The notes under the pieces were generated by a model. That model ran no database searches, was not told where the DNA came from, and saw nothing but the letters and a program-made list of their open reading frames with translations. A program made the position numbers and the translations under genes. Below, in pieces: positions 1 through 8,753 of a DNA stretch of 64,000 bases. Location: assembly GCA_900315035.1 (NCBI GenBank), contig OMXO01000007.1:30974-94973 (forward strand), written 5' to 3'. How positions within the stretch are numbered: the first letter of the stretch is position 1; the number at the start of each line of letters is the position of its first letter. This stretch comes from an uncultured Prevotella sp. (GTDB lineage: Bacteria; Bacteroidota; Bacteroidia; Bacteroidales; Bacteroidaceae).

Positions 1-544
1 GGTCGGTGAAATTACCTTGTGTATAAGTAGTGATTGAACCGTCTTCGAGATCCTGCTCAATGTGTTCACACTTGTAAGTCTGACCATCTGCGGCAAACTC
101 TTTCAGAGCCTCAGCCTTTGGCACCTCACGACGAACCACAGCCTCTTTCTTTGAAGCCAGTTCCTTCATCTTTGCTTCTATCGTTGGAAAATCGCTCTCC
201 TTGATGCTTTCGCCATTGGGTAACAGCACATCGTAGAAAAAGCCGTTCTCGACAGCAGGTCCGAAACCGAACTGAATGCCAGGATACAACTCCTGCAAAG
301 CCTCTGCCAACAAGTGGGCAGAAGTGTGCCAGAAGGTATGCTTACCCTGCTCGTCTTCAAACTTATAGAGCTCAATCTTGGCATCCTCATTGATAGGACG
401 GTTAAGCTCTACGGTCTCACCGTTTACTCCACAGCTTACAACGCTGCGCGCAAGAGCCGGAGAGATGCTCTCTGCAATCTGAAAACCAGTCACGCCCTGC
501 TCATACGAGCGAACAGATCCGTCTGGAAAAGTAATGTTAATCAT
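1..544 (-). CDS. thrS: Threonyl-tRNA synthetase, N-terminal part (cut by window edge)
   Basis: Charges tRNA-Thr with threonine in the cytoplasm. Only about 181 N-terminal residues lie in the window; the gene continues past position 1. The start [10 protein letters not shown] opens a TGS domain (about residues 1-62). It is followed by the N2 editing domain with the zinc/editing motif [11 protein letters not shown] (H-x3-H), which is diagnostic of bacterial ThrRS. The ATG at 544-542 is the only start that gives a complete TGS domain, and it lies about 25 nt downstream of the expected transcription start of a good sigma-ABfr promoter. The catalytic core and anticodon-binding domain cannot be seen. 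In Bacteroidales thrS is usually followed by infC, rpmI and rplT, which would be off the window edge. Confidence 0.96.
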   Translation of the reverse strand, partial: MINITFPDGSVRSYEQGVTGFQIAESISPALARSVVSCGVNGETVELNRPINEDAKIELYKFEDEQGKHTFWHTSAHLLAEALQELYPGIQFGFGPAVENGFFYDVLLPNGESIKESDFPTIEAKMKELASKKEAVVRREVPKAEALKEFAADGQTYKCEHIEQDLEDGSITTYTQGNFTD

Positions 545-576
545 ATCTACAATATATGTTTGAGTTTAAACGGGTG

Positions 577-607
577 CAAAGTTAGTGCAAATTGAGCGAA
601 ACACCAA
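577..607 (-). promoter_or_regulatory. sigma-ABfr promoter of thrS
   Basis: On the minus strand the -33 TTG lies at 607-605 and the -7 box TAACTTTG at 584-577, with a 20-nt spacer. This matches the Bacteroidetes primary sigma pattern. It stands 33 nt upstream of the thrS ATG, so thrS has its own promoter and need not depend on the upstream def-TPR-CotH transcript. Confidence 0.75.
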
Positions 608-631
608 ATAATTTCCTACCTTTTTAAGCTT

Positions 632-2482
632 TTATCTTTTTACAATCTTACGCGTGGTCTGTCCCTGACGCACAATATAGATACCTGGACGTAGTGCATC
701 GAGACGCTGTCCGCAAGAGACACCTTCAACCGTATACACCTCATAAGGCAGAGACATATCCAAGATAGTCTCCTGAATACCGCTGGGTACATAATGATAT
801 CCAAGTCGTTCGTCCATCCACTTCAAACGTTCTTTCATAAATTGTCGGACGTTCTCCACTTCCGCCTGATAGCTACCCCAGGTCTTCGGATTCTGGTGAA
901 CCCGCTGATTGAGAATGGGCCACCGCATGAAATTCAGTCGCTGCGACTTATCGAGTTCAGCCTCCATCTGGTCGATATAAGCCACAAGGCTCTCCTCTGT
1001 GAGATCCTGCTGACGGGCTTTGTCCCAAATATCGAGTAACATTGTCTGAGAATCACTGTTACGAAGTACAAAGGCATCTACTAAATTTCTCATCTTACCT
1101 GCGCAACTACCTTTGGTGCGATAGATAAAATCGTTTATTTTGTTGACAGGATAAGTACGTTGGTCATTGTCGAAAGCCAGGTCAAAGTCCCATACTGGTC
1201 CGGTGTACATCGTATCATCCCCACGTTCCTTATACATAAATGTACTCCAATACGTATCAGTATTGCCCGACAACTCCCCTACTAAGAAATGACGCAAAAA
1301 GGTGTTCTTGTCAAGATAGTGATCGAGGTCGCGCTCCATCTGATTGAAATAACTTTCGATATATTTACGCTGCTGTGTAGTGATATCTTCCTCGTCGGGC
1401 GATTTGATAGTCACGGGGTTGCCACCAGACGAATTGAACCACGAGATTTCCTGATTGGCATAGGCATCAACCTCTACAAGATAGCCACCCGTCAGAGCTT
1501 CACCATCGTTATCTTCTTTCGACATCTCTGTTATTTCAATACGTCCCTTGTTGATCTCCACCTGATCGCATAGTTGATAACACCCCTTATATTCGCCATT
1601 CATCAGTACATCGACAGATGCGCCAAATGGTGTGTATGGCATGCCGAGACGCTTGCTCAACTGGAAAGCGAGCAAGTTGCGCATCAAGGTTTTGTCGCCA
1701 TAATTATTGATAAGTGTCCACTTCTTGGCTTTTGCAGGAGCATCGAGTACATTCTGCTTCTTATCGAATTTTATACGCCAAGGCTTCTTGGGGAAATCAC
1801 GTGAGGCATTACCGCGCTCTTTCGTCGTACCGGGTTCCGACAACAGCTTTGTGCCGTTATCAGAGATAATTGTCAGCTGCGATACAATCTGATGTTCCTT
1901 GTCATAAGGTATTTCACCGTTCAGTGTATGGATGGAGACGGTTGGCAGGTTCGTAATCTGATAAAGATGGGAGTCATCACCTTCACCAGCATGTCCATAG
2001 AATGCTAATTCTGCAAGATTACATCTGCTATCTGAAGGACCGACATAACGCACATAACGGAAGCCGCGTGAACAACTTACATCTGCATACGACATCTTTC
2101 CAATGGTGCCCTTCTCGTCAATCAGATAAAGTGGCAGAGCATCCATGAAATCAGGACTGTTTGCACCCTCGAATACCCCCAGCACCACCCTGGCAGGGCC
2201 ATTGCTGTCGTTACGAGGTGCCCAACCAACGCGAGTAATCACATGAGGGCTGCCTAAGTCAAGTCCTGCCCATGTGTAACTTCTATCATAGGAGGCGAAA
2301 AAGGTCTCGAAATCGCCGTCAAAAGCATTCTCGCATGTATTGACAGTCGTAGATTTACTGTTTGTGCTGTAATCAACAGCCTCTGCAGTACCAATAACGG
2401 TACCTTTCAACTGGTCGTCAGCTAGTACTTGCCAACTATTGACGGTGATGGCCGTCAGAAGAAAAAGTCTTGAATAGTTCAT
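632..2482 (-). CDS. CotH-kinase family protein with discoidin-like domain and C-terminal sorting-like tail
   Basis: 616 aa, secreted. Residues 1-21 form a signal peptide (MNYSRLFLLTAITVNSWQVLA). Residues about 25-165 resemble an F5/8 type C (discoidin-like) sugar-binding fold (DGDFETFFASYDRSYTWAGLDLG). Residues about 180-530 are a CotH domain: PWRIKFDKK, the LINNYGDKTLMRN helix, and the TGPVWDFDLAFDND metal/ATP-binding signature. CotH proteins of Bacillus phosphorylate spore-coat proteins; the substrate here is unknown. The end (LRPGIYIVRQGQ, then a basic tail) resembles type A C-terminal domains of type IX-secreted proteins, but no secretion genes are present. The start overlaps the TPR gene stop by one base (TAATG), so translation is probably coupled. 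Its position between the TPR gene and thrS suggests insertion into an otherwise conserved housekeeping order. Confidence 0.85.
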   Translation of the reverse strand: MNYSRLFLLTAITVNSWQVLADDQLKGTVIGTAEAVDYSTNSKSTTVNTCENAFDGDFETFFASYDRSYTWAGLDLGSPHVITRVGWAPRNDSNGPARVVLGVFEGANSPDFMDALPLYLIDEKGTIGKMSYADVSCSRGFRYVRYVGPSDSRCNLAELAFYGHAGEGDDSHLYQITNLPTVSIHTLNGEIPYDKEHQIVSQLTIISDNGTKLLSEPGTTKERGNASRDFPKKPWRIKFDKKQNVLDAPAKAKKWTLINNYGDKTLMRNLLAFQLSKRLGMPYTPFGASVDVLMNGEYKGCYQLCDQVEINKGRIEITEMSKEDNDGEALTGGYLVEVDAYANQEISWFNSSGGNPVTIKSPDEEDITTQQRKYIESYFNQMERDLDHYLDKNTFLRHFLVGELSGNTDTYWSTFMYKERGDDTMYTGPVWDFDLAFDNDQRTYPVNKINDFIYRTKGSCAGKMRNLVDAFVLRNSDSQTMLLDIWDKARQQDLTEESLVAYIDQMEAELDKSQRLNFMRWPILNQRVHQNPKTWGSYQAEVENVRQFMKERLKWMDERLGYHYVPSGIQETILDMSLPYEVYTVEGVSCGQRLDALRPGIYIVRQGQTTRKIVKR

Positions 2483-4428
2483 TATTTTTGGTATTTCTTA
2501 ATCACACTGTATGCTTGATAGATTCCCAGTTCACCCGCTTTACTAAGATCTGCGATGCCCTCAGCCACATGTTTGCTGTGGATACGGGCCAGTCCTCTGT
2601 TATAATAGATTTCAGCAATATCCTGCTCAAGAACAATGGCACGGTTATAGTCGTCAATAGCGCGCTGATAGTCCTGACGTAAGGCATAGAGATTACCCCT
2701 ATTATAATAGAGGTAGGCATTCTTAGGAGACAGTTGGATAGCATCTGACAAATCACCAAGAACATTGGCAGACTGGAGCTCAATGTTCGTGCCTTGTGCA
2801 GCATTGAACTCATTGATTTTAGCCTGACAAACAGCCCTTTGCCAATAAGCCAGTGATGAGGTGCTGTCAATCTGAAGGTAGATGCCCAGATCGTCTATCG
2901 CATTGTCGAAATTCTGAATCGAACAATAAGCAATAGCTCTCAAGAACAATAGCGGCTTGACATCGGATGTATTCTTCGAGGCATCAATAGCGGTACTCAG
3001 GGAGTCTATATAAGTGAAAGTCTGTTTCATCCGATCCTCATCTAACTTCGTCTGATCACAAGATACATAAATAGTTCTGGCATGAGATTTCTGATTGAAG
3101 TTATCTACCGTTTCCTCATAGGGATTGTCATGTTTCACGTCATTCTTAGGACGACTGAACGTCAGACCAAACATCGGCTGGAGCGTAAGTTCAGCCTTAC
3201 GATTCTGCACCCTGCCCCTATAGTCGCTCTTGTACTCATGTTCCACCTCCTGCTCATCAGCCACTACAATCTGGTTGTATTTCTCCAGATCCTCGTCACT
3301 GCGCTTACGCATCTGCTTTTTCGAGAGTCGGGGCTGATGGCCATATCGCTTGTCCATCTGAGCCTTCAGAATACGGAACTCGTCGAGCTCTGCCTGCTTC
3401 GTATTACCAAGACGACGATAACAGGAGGCACGATGCTGCAGTCCGAACCAAAAATTCGGATATTCCTCTATCACCTTTGAATAATCGCGGATGGCTGCAC
3501 GTAAGTTACCTGTCTGCTCTAATAGCAAAGCACGGTTGAAAAGTGCCATCAGGTTATTGGGTTCCAACTTCAACACGAAATCGAAATCCTCAATACCTCT
3601 ATTATCATCGCCAACCTGTGCACGCAACAGACCACGATTATAATGACCAAGGAAATTATTAGGATCGAGGTCAAGGGCTGTATCATAGTCGGCCATTGCA
3701 CCTCTAAGATTACTCTGATTATAGCGTGCCAGCGCACGGTTGATATAGTTGCCAGGATGCTTCGGCAGCAGATGAATGCTCTTTGAAAGATACTCCTCAC
3801 CTTCTTTCCACTGCTGACGGGCGAGACTGATGACGGCACGCTCTGCCCAAATACCACCGTCATAGGGGTCAAGTTCCAAACTTTTGTCAAGCGACTGCAC
3901 AGCTTTCGTAGTGTCTTTTTGCATCAGATAGACCTCAGCTTGCATCGAATAGGCACGTGCATATCTCGACCAGTGCACAATCATCGTATCAATCTCTGCC
4001 AATGCACGATCATAGTTCTTCTCTTGTATCAGGCAGAGCACGCGGTTGTGCCACAGCCCTTGATTCTCAGGGTCATAGCGCAGGGCACGGTCATAGTCGC
4101 TTACCGCCTCAGAATATTTCTTCTGATTGATACGACAGAGTCCTCGCAACTCATAGGCACTCACCACATAGGGATTACGCTCTATGGCCTCGGAACAGTC
4201 ACTCTCTGCTCCTCGATAGTCTTCGAGATAGAATTTTGCCACTCCTCGAAAGAACCATGGCTCATAGAGCCAAGGCTTCTGACTGATGGCCTGGTTAAAA
4301 TACTGGATAGAGAGGACATAATCCTCATAGTAGAGCGCAGAGCGCCCTATCATCACCAAACGGTCAGTATTGAACTGTGCAAAACTGACTAACGGTATGA
4401 ACAGCAGAAGATAAAAAATGCGACGCAT
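2482..4428 (-). CDS. Secreted tetratricopeptide-repeat protein
   Basis: 648 aa. A signal peptide (MRRIFYLLLFIPLVSFAQ, residues 1-18) is followed by at least eight TPR units in residues about 20-340 (for example AVSDYDRALRYDPENQGLWHNRV and AMADYDTALDLDPNNFLGHYNRG). A charged linker follows (about 350-440), then a second TPR block (about 465-640). TPR solenoids are protein-interaction scaffolds; no enzymatic motif was seen. It starts 2 nt after the def stop and its stop overlaps the CotH start. The ruvX-def-TPR order is recurrent in Bacteroidales, so this gene is probably part of the ancestral cluster. Location is probably periplasmic or outer-membrane associated; the partner is unknown. Confidence 0.85.
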   Translation of the reverse strand: MRRIFYLLLFIPLVSFAQFNTDRLVMIGRSALYYEDYVLSIQYFNQAISQKPWLYEPWFFRGVAKFYLEDYRGAESDCSEAIERNPYVVSAYELRGLCRINQKKYSEAVSDYDRALRYDPENQGLWHNRVLCLIQEKNYDRALAEIDTMIVHWSRYARAYSMQAEVYLMQKDTTKAVQSLDKSLELDPYDGGIWAERAVISLARQQWKEGEEYLSKSIHLLPKHPGNYINRALARYNQSNLRGAMADYDTALDLDPNNFLGHYNRGLLRAQVGDDNRGIEDFDFVLKLEPNNLMALFNRALLLEQTGNLRAAIRDYSKVIEEYPNFWFGLQHRASCYRRLGNTKQAELDEFRILKAQMDKRYGHQPRLSKKQMRKRSDEDLEKYNQIVVADEQEVEHEYKSDYRGRVQNRKAELTLQPMFGLTFSRPKNDVKHDNPYEETVDNFNQKSHARTIYVSCDQTKLDEDRMKQTFTYIDSLSTAIDASKNTSDVKPLLFLRAIAYCSIQNFDNAIDDLGIYLQIDSTSSLAYWQRAVCQAKINEFNAAQGTNIELQSANVLGDLSDAIQLSPKNAYLYYNRGNLYALRQDYQRAIDDYNRAIVLEQDIAEIYYNRGLARIHSKHVAEGIADLSKAGELGIYQAYSVIKKYQK

Positions 4429-4430
4429 TT

Positions 4431-4991
4431 TTATCTTCTGACAGGTTTCGTCTTATAACCACAACGATAACAACCCATCGTCAGTGCACGGAGTTTGCTT
4501 TTGATGAGCTGCTTTCTAAGAGGTGAGATATGGTCGATAAACATCTTACCATCCAGATGATCAAACTCATGTTGCATGACACGAGCGAGATAGCCTTCAA
4601 TCCATTCGTCATGATGTTGGAACTGCTCATCATCCCACTCCACATGGATACGTGTGGGGCGCACGACTTTCTCATGGATGGCGGGCAACGATAGGCACCC
4701 CTCTTCCGAACTATCAGTATGCTCTTCATCATATTCCACAATATGGGGATTGATGAACACCTTCTTGAAACCTTTATATTCAGGCAAATCATCCGACAGC
4801 ACATCGAGATCAATTACCGACAAACGGATTGACTTCCCTATCTGAGGCGCAGCCAAACCGATGCCCTCTGAATCAGCCAAAGTCTCCCACATATCCTCTA
4901 TCAGTTCCTTTAACTGAGGATAGTCTGGCGTGATGTCTTCAGCCACCTTCCGGAGAACGGGCTGCCCATATATATAAATAGGTAATATCAT
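4431..4991 (-). CDS. def: Peptide deformylase
   Basis: 186 aa. Removes the N-terminal formyl group from new polypeptides in the cytoplasm. All three metal-site motifs are present: [10 protein letters not shown] (motif 1), EEGCLSLP (motif 2, metal-ligand Cys) and [10 protein letters not shown] (motif 3, HExxH). The length is normal. The C-terminal tail ([14 protein letters not shown]) has an extra Cys pair beyond the catalytic core. The start overlaps the ruvX stop by 4 bp (ATGA), which indicates translational coupling. Confidence 0.97.
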   Translation of the reverse strand: MILPIYIYGQPVLRKVAEDITPDYPQLKELIEDMWETLADSEGIGLAAPQIGKSIRLSVIDLDVLSDDLPEYKGFKKVFINPHIVEYDEEHTDSSEEGCLSLPAIHEKVVRPTRIHVEWDDEQFQHHDEWIEGYLARVMQHEFDHLDGKMFIDHISPLRKQLIKSKLRALTMGCYRCGYKTKPVRR

Positions 4992-5401
4992 TTTCTGCTT
5001 CTTAAATAATCTTCCAAAATGATGGTGGCAGAGATCTCATCAACAAGACCTTTATCCTGGCGCGCCTTCTTCTTCAGTCCGCCATCGATCATCGCTTGAT
5101 GAGCCAATACCGAAGTGAAACGCTCATCGAAATACTCAATAGGCACATCAGGCATCGCTTTTCGCCAGCGATTGACGAACTGCTGCACTCGCTGCAAGTT
5201 CTCACTTGGCTGACCATTAGGCTGACGCGGTTCACCGATGATGATGCGCTCCACCGGCTCTTTGACCAAATAGGCCTTAAGCCAGTCGAAAAGCTCCGAT
5301 GTAGAAACAGTCGCCAACCCTCCAGCAATAATCTGTAATGGGTCGGTGACTGCTAAACCGGTACGCTTTTTACCGTAATCTATAGATAAGATCCTCGCCA
5401 A
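4988..5401 (-). CDS. ruvX: Putative pre-16S rRNA nuclease / Holliday-junction resolvase-like protein YqgF
   Basis: 137 aa, the usual length for the YqgF/RuvX family, an RNase H-like fold implicated in 16S rRNA 5'-end maturation. Visible motifs are [15 protein letters not shown] (first catalytic Asp), [11 protein letters not shown], and the late acidic motif DERFTSVLA. It lies 9 nt after the SPOR lipoprotein gene and overlaps def by 4 bp, so the set reads as one minus-strand operon. Confidence 0.94.
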   Translation of the reverse strand: MARILSIDYGKKRTGLAVTDPLQIIAGGLATVSTSELFDWLKAYLVKEPVERIIIGEPRQPNGQPSENLQRVQQFVNRWRKAMPDVPIEYFDERFTSVLAHQAMIDGGLKKKARQDKGLVDEISATIILEDYLRSRK

Positions 5402-5410
5402 ATTGTGAAA

Positions 5411-5899
5411 TTAGCGAGCGTTGTAAAGTAACCATGCATCAGGATAGGTAGCACGGAGCTGATCACGGCTATATACAGCATCAGCTTTACCTGCAAAAGT
5501 ACTGGCTACTACACGGTACATATTCTTGTCCTCATTCTTTACAATCTGAGCATCATAGCCTGCAGACTTCAGACGCTGCTGAAGTCCCTCTGCATTAGAG
5601 ATCAAGCCAAAAGAACCAACCACCACGCTGAATGCCTTCAGACCAGAACCACTTATGAGGAGCACGCTCTCCTGACGAACAGACACATTGTCGAGATTAT
5701 CAACCACGCGTGCGTCTGTAGCAGGTCTTGCCTCTACGGGAGCTACGACAGCATCAGAAGCAGTTGTCTGCTGTGCTGTTGCGGTGTCATACTGCTTTGC
5801 CTTCTCATATGCCTTCTTATAGGCACTCTCATTTGACTTACAGCTTGTGAAAGCCATTGCTGCGCATAAACCAACGCATAAAAGGGTGTACTTTTTCAT
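5411..5899 (-). CDS. SPOR-domain lipoprotein
   Basis: 162 aa. The N-terminus has a lipoprotein signal with lipobox FTSC (Cys about residue 20). A low-complexity Ala/Thr linker (about 40-75) leads to a SPOR domain (about 85-160: FSVVVGSFGLISNAEGLQQ ... YDAQIVKNEDKNMYRVVAS). SPOR domains bind denuded septal peptidoglycan, so a role in cell-wall or division processes is likely. It is the first gene of the minus-strand operon leading into ruvX-def. The upstream region holds only a one-mismatch -7 box (TAATTTCG on the minus strand at 5950-5943), so the promoter is uncertain. Confidence 0.88.
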   Translation of the reverse strand: MKKYTLLCVGLCAAMAFTSCKSNESAYKKAYEKAKQYDTATAQQTTASDAVVAPVEARPATDARVVDNLDNVSVRQESVLLISGSGLKAFSVVVGSFGLISNAEGLQQRLKSAGYDAQIVKNEDKNMYRVVASTFAGKADAVYSRDQLRATYPDAWLLYNAR

Positions 5900-6041
5900 T
5901 TGTTGTTTGTATTTTAAAAGATGTTATTCTATAAATTTGGTGCGAAATTACAAAATATCACGCAAAACTCAGCGAAAATGGCACATAAAGTTTGTTAAAT
6001 CGGGGAAATACTAACTTTTTTCACAAATTTTCTGCTCTTTT

Positions 6042-6073
6042 TTGCACAAGAAAGGAAAAAATTCGTATATTTG
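6042..6073 (+). promoter_or_regulatory. sigma-ABfr promoter of the ytxH-holin-like operon
   Basis: TTG at 6042-6044, 21-nt spacer, TATATTTG at 6066-6073, directly upstream of the ATG at 6115. The promoter position excludes the longer upstream reading (start at 5992) and fixes the ytxH-like start at 6115. Confidence 0.75.
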
Positions 6074-6114
6074 CAAAACAATTCATTACAAACGAAATTA
6101 AAACAATTGAGATT

Positions 6115-6327
6115 ATGAAAAGTTTAGGTTACATTGGCGCATTCCTTGGTGGTGCTATCGCTGGCGCTGCCTTAGGCATTCTCATCGCTCCCGAAAAGGG
6201 ACAAGACACCCGCGTAAAGATTACAGATGCAGTAGAGGAATTTCTGAAGAAGCACAACATCAAGCTTAGCCGCAAGGAGGTTGTTGACTTGGTTGATGAC
6301 ATCCAGGACGCTTCAGAAGAGGAATAA
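6115..6327 (+). CDS. YtxH-domain small membrane protein
   Basis: 70 aa. Residues 1-28 (MKSLGYIGAFLGGAIAGAALGILIAPEKG) form a Gly/Ala-rich membrane segment ending in the LxAPxxG motif typical of YtxH. An amphipathic charged helix follows. YtxH proteins are general-stress-associated envelope proteins of unknown mechanism. The start is chosen because a good promoter ends at 6073; the longer upstream frame would begin before it. It is first of three co-directional small genes. Confidence 0.85.
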   Translation: MKSLGYIGAFLGGAIAGAALGILIAPEKGQDTRVKITDAVEEFLKKHNIKLSRKEVVDLVDDIQDASEEE

Positions 6328-6348
6328 ACCTGAAGAAGACACTGTGTG

Positions 6349-6699
6349 ATGCTTTCAAGCGACAAGAACGTTGAGACCTTTGCCCAACTGATTGAGGTAT
6401 TAAAACATTACCTCGGGCTACAGGCTGAATTCGTCAAACTCGATGTGATTGACAAGGTGGTACGCCTATTAACGGCTGCCGCCTTGGCAATCTTCTTTTG
6501 CTTCATCATCATTGCCGTTATCATATTCTTTTCCTTTGCCTTAGCCTATTGGCTCGCCAACTATACTGGCCCGGCACTGGCATTCATGATAGTGGGTATC
6601 ACCCATCTGCTTCTGTTCTTGGCAATCATCTATTTCCGCAAACCTTGGATTGAGAAGCCGCTTGTACATTTCCTTGCAGAGCTTCTCCTCAGTAAATAA
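6349..6699 (+). CDS. Phage-holin-superfamily-like (DUF1469/YqjE-type) membrane protein
   Basis: 116 aa. An amphipathic N-terminal helix (LIEVLKHYLGLQAEFVKLDVIDKVVRL) precedes two strong membrane helices (about residues 42-72 and 77-98). This is the layout of the family called phage holin 3_6, which in chromosomal settings is a housekeeping envelope protein rather than a phage lysis protein. ATG at 6349 is preferred over the GTG at 6346. It lies between the YtxH gene and the coiled protein, a recurrent trio. Confidence 0.82.
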   Translation: MLSSDKNVETFAQLIEVLKHYLGLQAEFVKLDVIDKVVRLLTAAALAIFFCFIIIAVIIFFSFALAYWLANYTGPALAFMIVGITHLLLFLAIIYFRKPWIEKPLVHFLAELLLSK

Positions 6700-6717
6700 C
6701 ATTTAGATTTCCCTGTT

Positions 6718-6990
6718 ATGTTACCCGTCAAGAAACCCGTCAGAGAATACCGCTCGCTCGAAGAGATACGTCAGCGAAAGGACGAACTGCTCAACGAACT
6801 ACAAAAGGACAACACACAGTTTTCCACTCTCTGGGATCAAGTGTTTCTGAAACGAGAGAACAACACTAAGTCCGACTATATAGCAGGACTGATTAGCAAC
6901 GGCATCGTAGCCTTTGATACATTTATGCTCATCCGTAAACTTATGAAGAGTTACGGTTTCCTTTTTGGAAAGAAGAAAAAGAAGAAATAA
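6718..6990 (+). CDS. Small conserved hypothetical protein, Lys-rich C-terminus
   Basis: 90 aa. An N-terminal charged, coiled-coil-prone segment (SLEEIRQRKDELLNELQKDN) is followed by a weakly hydrophobic stretch (DYIAGLISNGIVAFDTFMLI) and a run of lysines at the end. No enzymatic motif. It is third in the ytxH/holin-like operon, so an accessory envelope role is inferred. It ends 3 nt before the convergent MBL-hydrolase gene. Confidence 0.75.
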   Translation: MLPVKKPVREYRSLEEIRQRKDELLNELQKDNTQFSTLWDQVFLKRENNTKSDYIAGLISNGIVAFDTFMLIRKLMKSYGFLFGKKKKKK

Positions 6991-6993
6991 TTC

Positions 6994-7755
6994 TCAGAGT
7001 AACACTTCCTGACCGTCGTATGCCAGTTGAATACCTTCAGGAAGCATCTCATTAACTTTATCGTGCAAACCAATATCGTGGCAGACGTGAATCAAGAGAG
7101 TCTGCTTTGCCCCTACCCTTCTCGAAAATGCGATGGCGTCGTCAACAAGTTGATGGGAGTGGTGAGGCTTGTCGAATCGTAGGGCGTTGACCACCAATAA
7201 CTCCGTTCCCTCCAAATACTTCAGCTCACCTTCATCAATGGTTTTCATGTCTGTGATATATGTCAGTTTACCGATGCGATAGCCCAAGATAGGGAGTTTA
7301 CCATGCATCACCTCTATAGGCATAATCTCGAAATCACCAATGCGGAACGGTTCGTGTTTATGGATTTCGTGCAATCCGATGGCAGGTACACCAGGATAAC
7401 GGTTCTCTGCAAAACAATAAGGCAACATCTCCAGCATTGCTTTCCTGGCTATCGGGTCAGCATACACGTTGATCGCTCCAAACTGACAATACGGACGGAT
7501 ATCATCCATTCCCCCCATGTGGTCGTAATGGCTATGGGTTATCAGGATACCGTCTATCTTACGAAATGGCTGAGGCAAAATCTGTTCACGGAAGTCTGGC
7601 CCACAGTCAATCAGCAGACGAGTGTTCTCCGTCTCCAACAATACAGAACAACGCGTTCTCCTGTCCTTGGAATGAGTACTCTGGCACACCTCACATTGGC
7701 ATCCAATGACCGGTACCCCACAAGACGTTCCCGTTCCCAAAAATATCAGCTTCAT
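6994..7755 (-). CDS. MBL-fold metallo-hydrolase (PhnP-like)
   Basis: 253 aa. Metallo-beta-lactamase fold with GTGTSCGVPVIGCQCEVC near the N-terminus (a structural Cys pair seen in PhnP-like phosphodiesterases), the metal motif HSHYDHMGG (HxHxDH, about residues 74-82), a later ligand in MPIEVMHGKLP, and the C-terminal LLIHVCHD. The reaction is probably phosphodiester hydrolysis; the substrate cannot be read from sequence. It overlaps murB by 4 bp and is last of the DUF4348-murB-MBL operon. Confidence 0.88.
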   Translation of the reverse strand: MKLIFLGTGTSCGVPVIGCQCEVCQSTHSKDRRTRCSVLLETENTRLLIDCGPDFREQILPQPFRKIDGILITHSHYDHMGGMDDIRPYCQFGAINVYADPIARKAMLEMLPYCFAENRYPGVPAIGLHEIHKHEPFRIGDFEIMPIEVMHGKLPILGYRIGKLTYITDMKTIDEGELKYLEGTELLVVNALRFDKPHHSHQLVDDAIAFSRRVGAKQTLLIHVCHDIGLHDKVNEMLPEGIQLAYDGQEVLL

Positions 7756-8753
7756 ATAATGTTGACCTCCGGATAAATATCTATGTCAAATTGAGCCTTC
7801 ACATCTTTTTGAATCGTCTCGCAAAGCGTTACAATCTCTTCACCGGTCGCCCCACCGAGATTCACGAGCACCAGTGCCTGCTTGTCATGAACGCCCGCAC
7901 GTCCGAGCGATTTGCCTTTCCATCCACACTGATCAATCATCCAACCAGCCGGAATCTTAACATGGTCTGCATCCAGTTCGTAATAAGGCAACTTATCGTA
8001 TTGTGCAGCCAATGACTCGTATTTCGCCTTGCTCACAATAGGATTCATGAAGAAACTGCCTGCATTACCCATGACTTTCGGATCGGGTAACTTTGCAAGG
8101 CGAATATCGATAATCGTCTGTCTCAACTGCTGAGGCGTGGGCTCTGAAATACCCCTGTGTTCCAGTTCTGACCTGATATTACCATAGTCAAGGCGAGGTT
8201 CGAAGGTCTCAGAGAACTCATACTCCACACTCACAATCAGATACCGATCTTTCCAGTCGTGCTTGAAACGGCTCTGACGATAGCCATACTCACATGCCGT
8301 ATGGTCTATTTCGCAGACTTTGCCAGAGGCTATTTCCACAGCATGAACACGCCGAATCAGGTCCTTGGCTTCTGCACCGTAAGCGCCTATATTCTGCACA
8401 GCACTTGCACCCACGTCACCAGGAATCAGTGAAAGATTCTCTGCACCATAAAGCCCCATCTCAAGGCTTCTTGCTACGATGGTATCCCATTCTTCACCAG
8501 CGCCACATGTCAGGCTCTGCCCATGACGTTCCACACCTTTCACTGTTGCATGCACTACGATACCCTCGTAGTCCTTCGTTAGCAAAAGGTTACTGCCCCC
8601 ACCTATTATAATAAATGGTTTTCTCTCTTCCCGGAGCAGTTTGGCCACTTCCAGGGCTTCAGTTTCTGTCGCATATTCTATAAACTGTCTGCATTTGGCA
8701 TCAATGCCAAATGTGTTATGAGCTTTCAGACTATAATTATTCTCGATTCTCAT
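7752..8753 (-). CDS. murB: UDP-N-acetylenolpyruvoylglucosamine reductase
   Basis: 333 aa. Reduces UDP-GlcNAc-enolpyruvate to UDP-MurNAc using FAD and NADPH in cytoplasmic peptidoglycan precursor synthesis. Visible features are NTFGIDAKC at the start, the FAD-binding IIIGGGSNLLL, GAENLSLIPGDVGASAVQNIGAYG, YRQSRFKH, and GNAGSFFMNPIV with the catalytic Ser. The start at 8753 (MRIENNYSLKAHNTF) is chosen over a frame extension at 8777 because it gives the ATGA overlap with the upstream gene. Confidence 0.97.
   Translation of the reverse strand: MRIENNYSLKAHNTFGIDAKCRQFIEYATETEALEVAKLLREERKPFIIIGGGSNLLLTKDYEGIVVHATVKGVERHGQSLTCGAGEEWDTIVARSLEMGLYGAENLSLIPGDVGASAVQNIGAYGAEAKDLIRRVHAVEIASGKVCEIDHTACEYGYRQSRFKHDWKDRYLIVSVEYEFSETFEPRLDYGNIRSELEHRGISEPTPQQLRQTIIDIRLAKLPDPKVMGNAGSFFMNPIVSKAKYESLAAQYDKLPYYELDADHVKIPAGWMIDQCGWKGKSLGRAGVHDKQALVLVNLGGATGEEIVTLCETIQKDVKAQFDIDIYPEVNII

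Noticed and set aside
6349-6699. Prophage holin
   Set aside because: The family is common in chromosomal ytxH-type operons, and no other phage gene is near.
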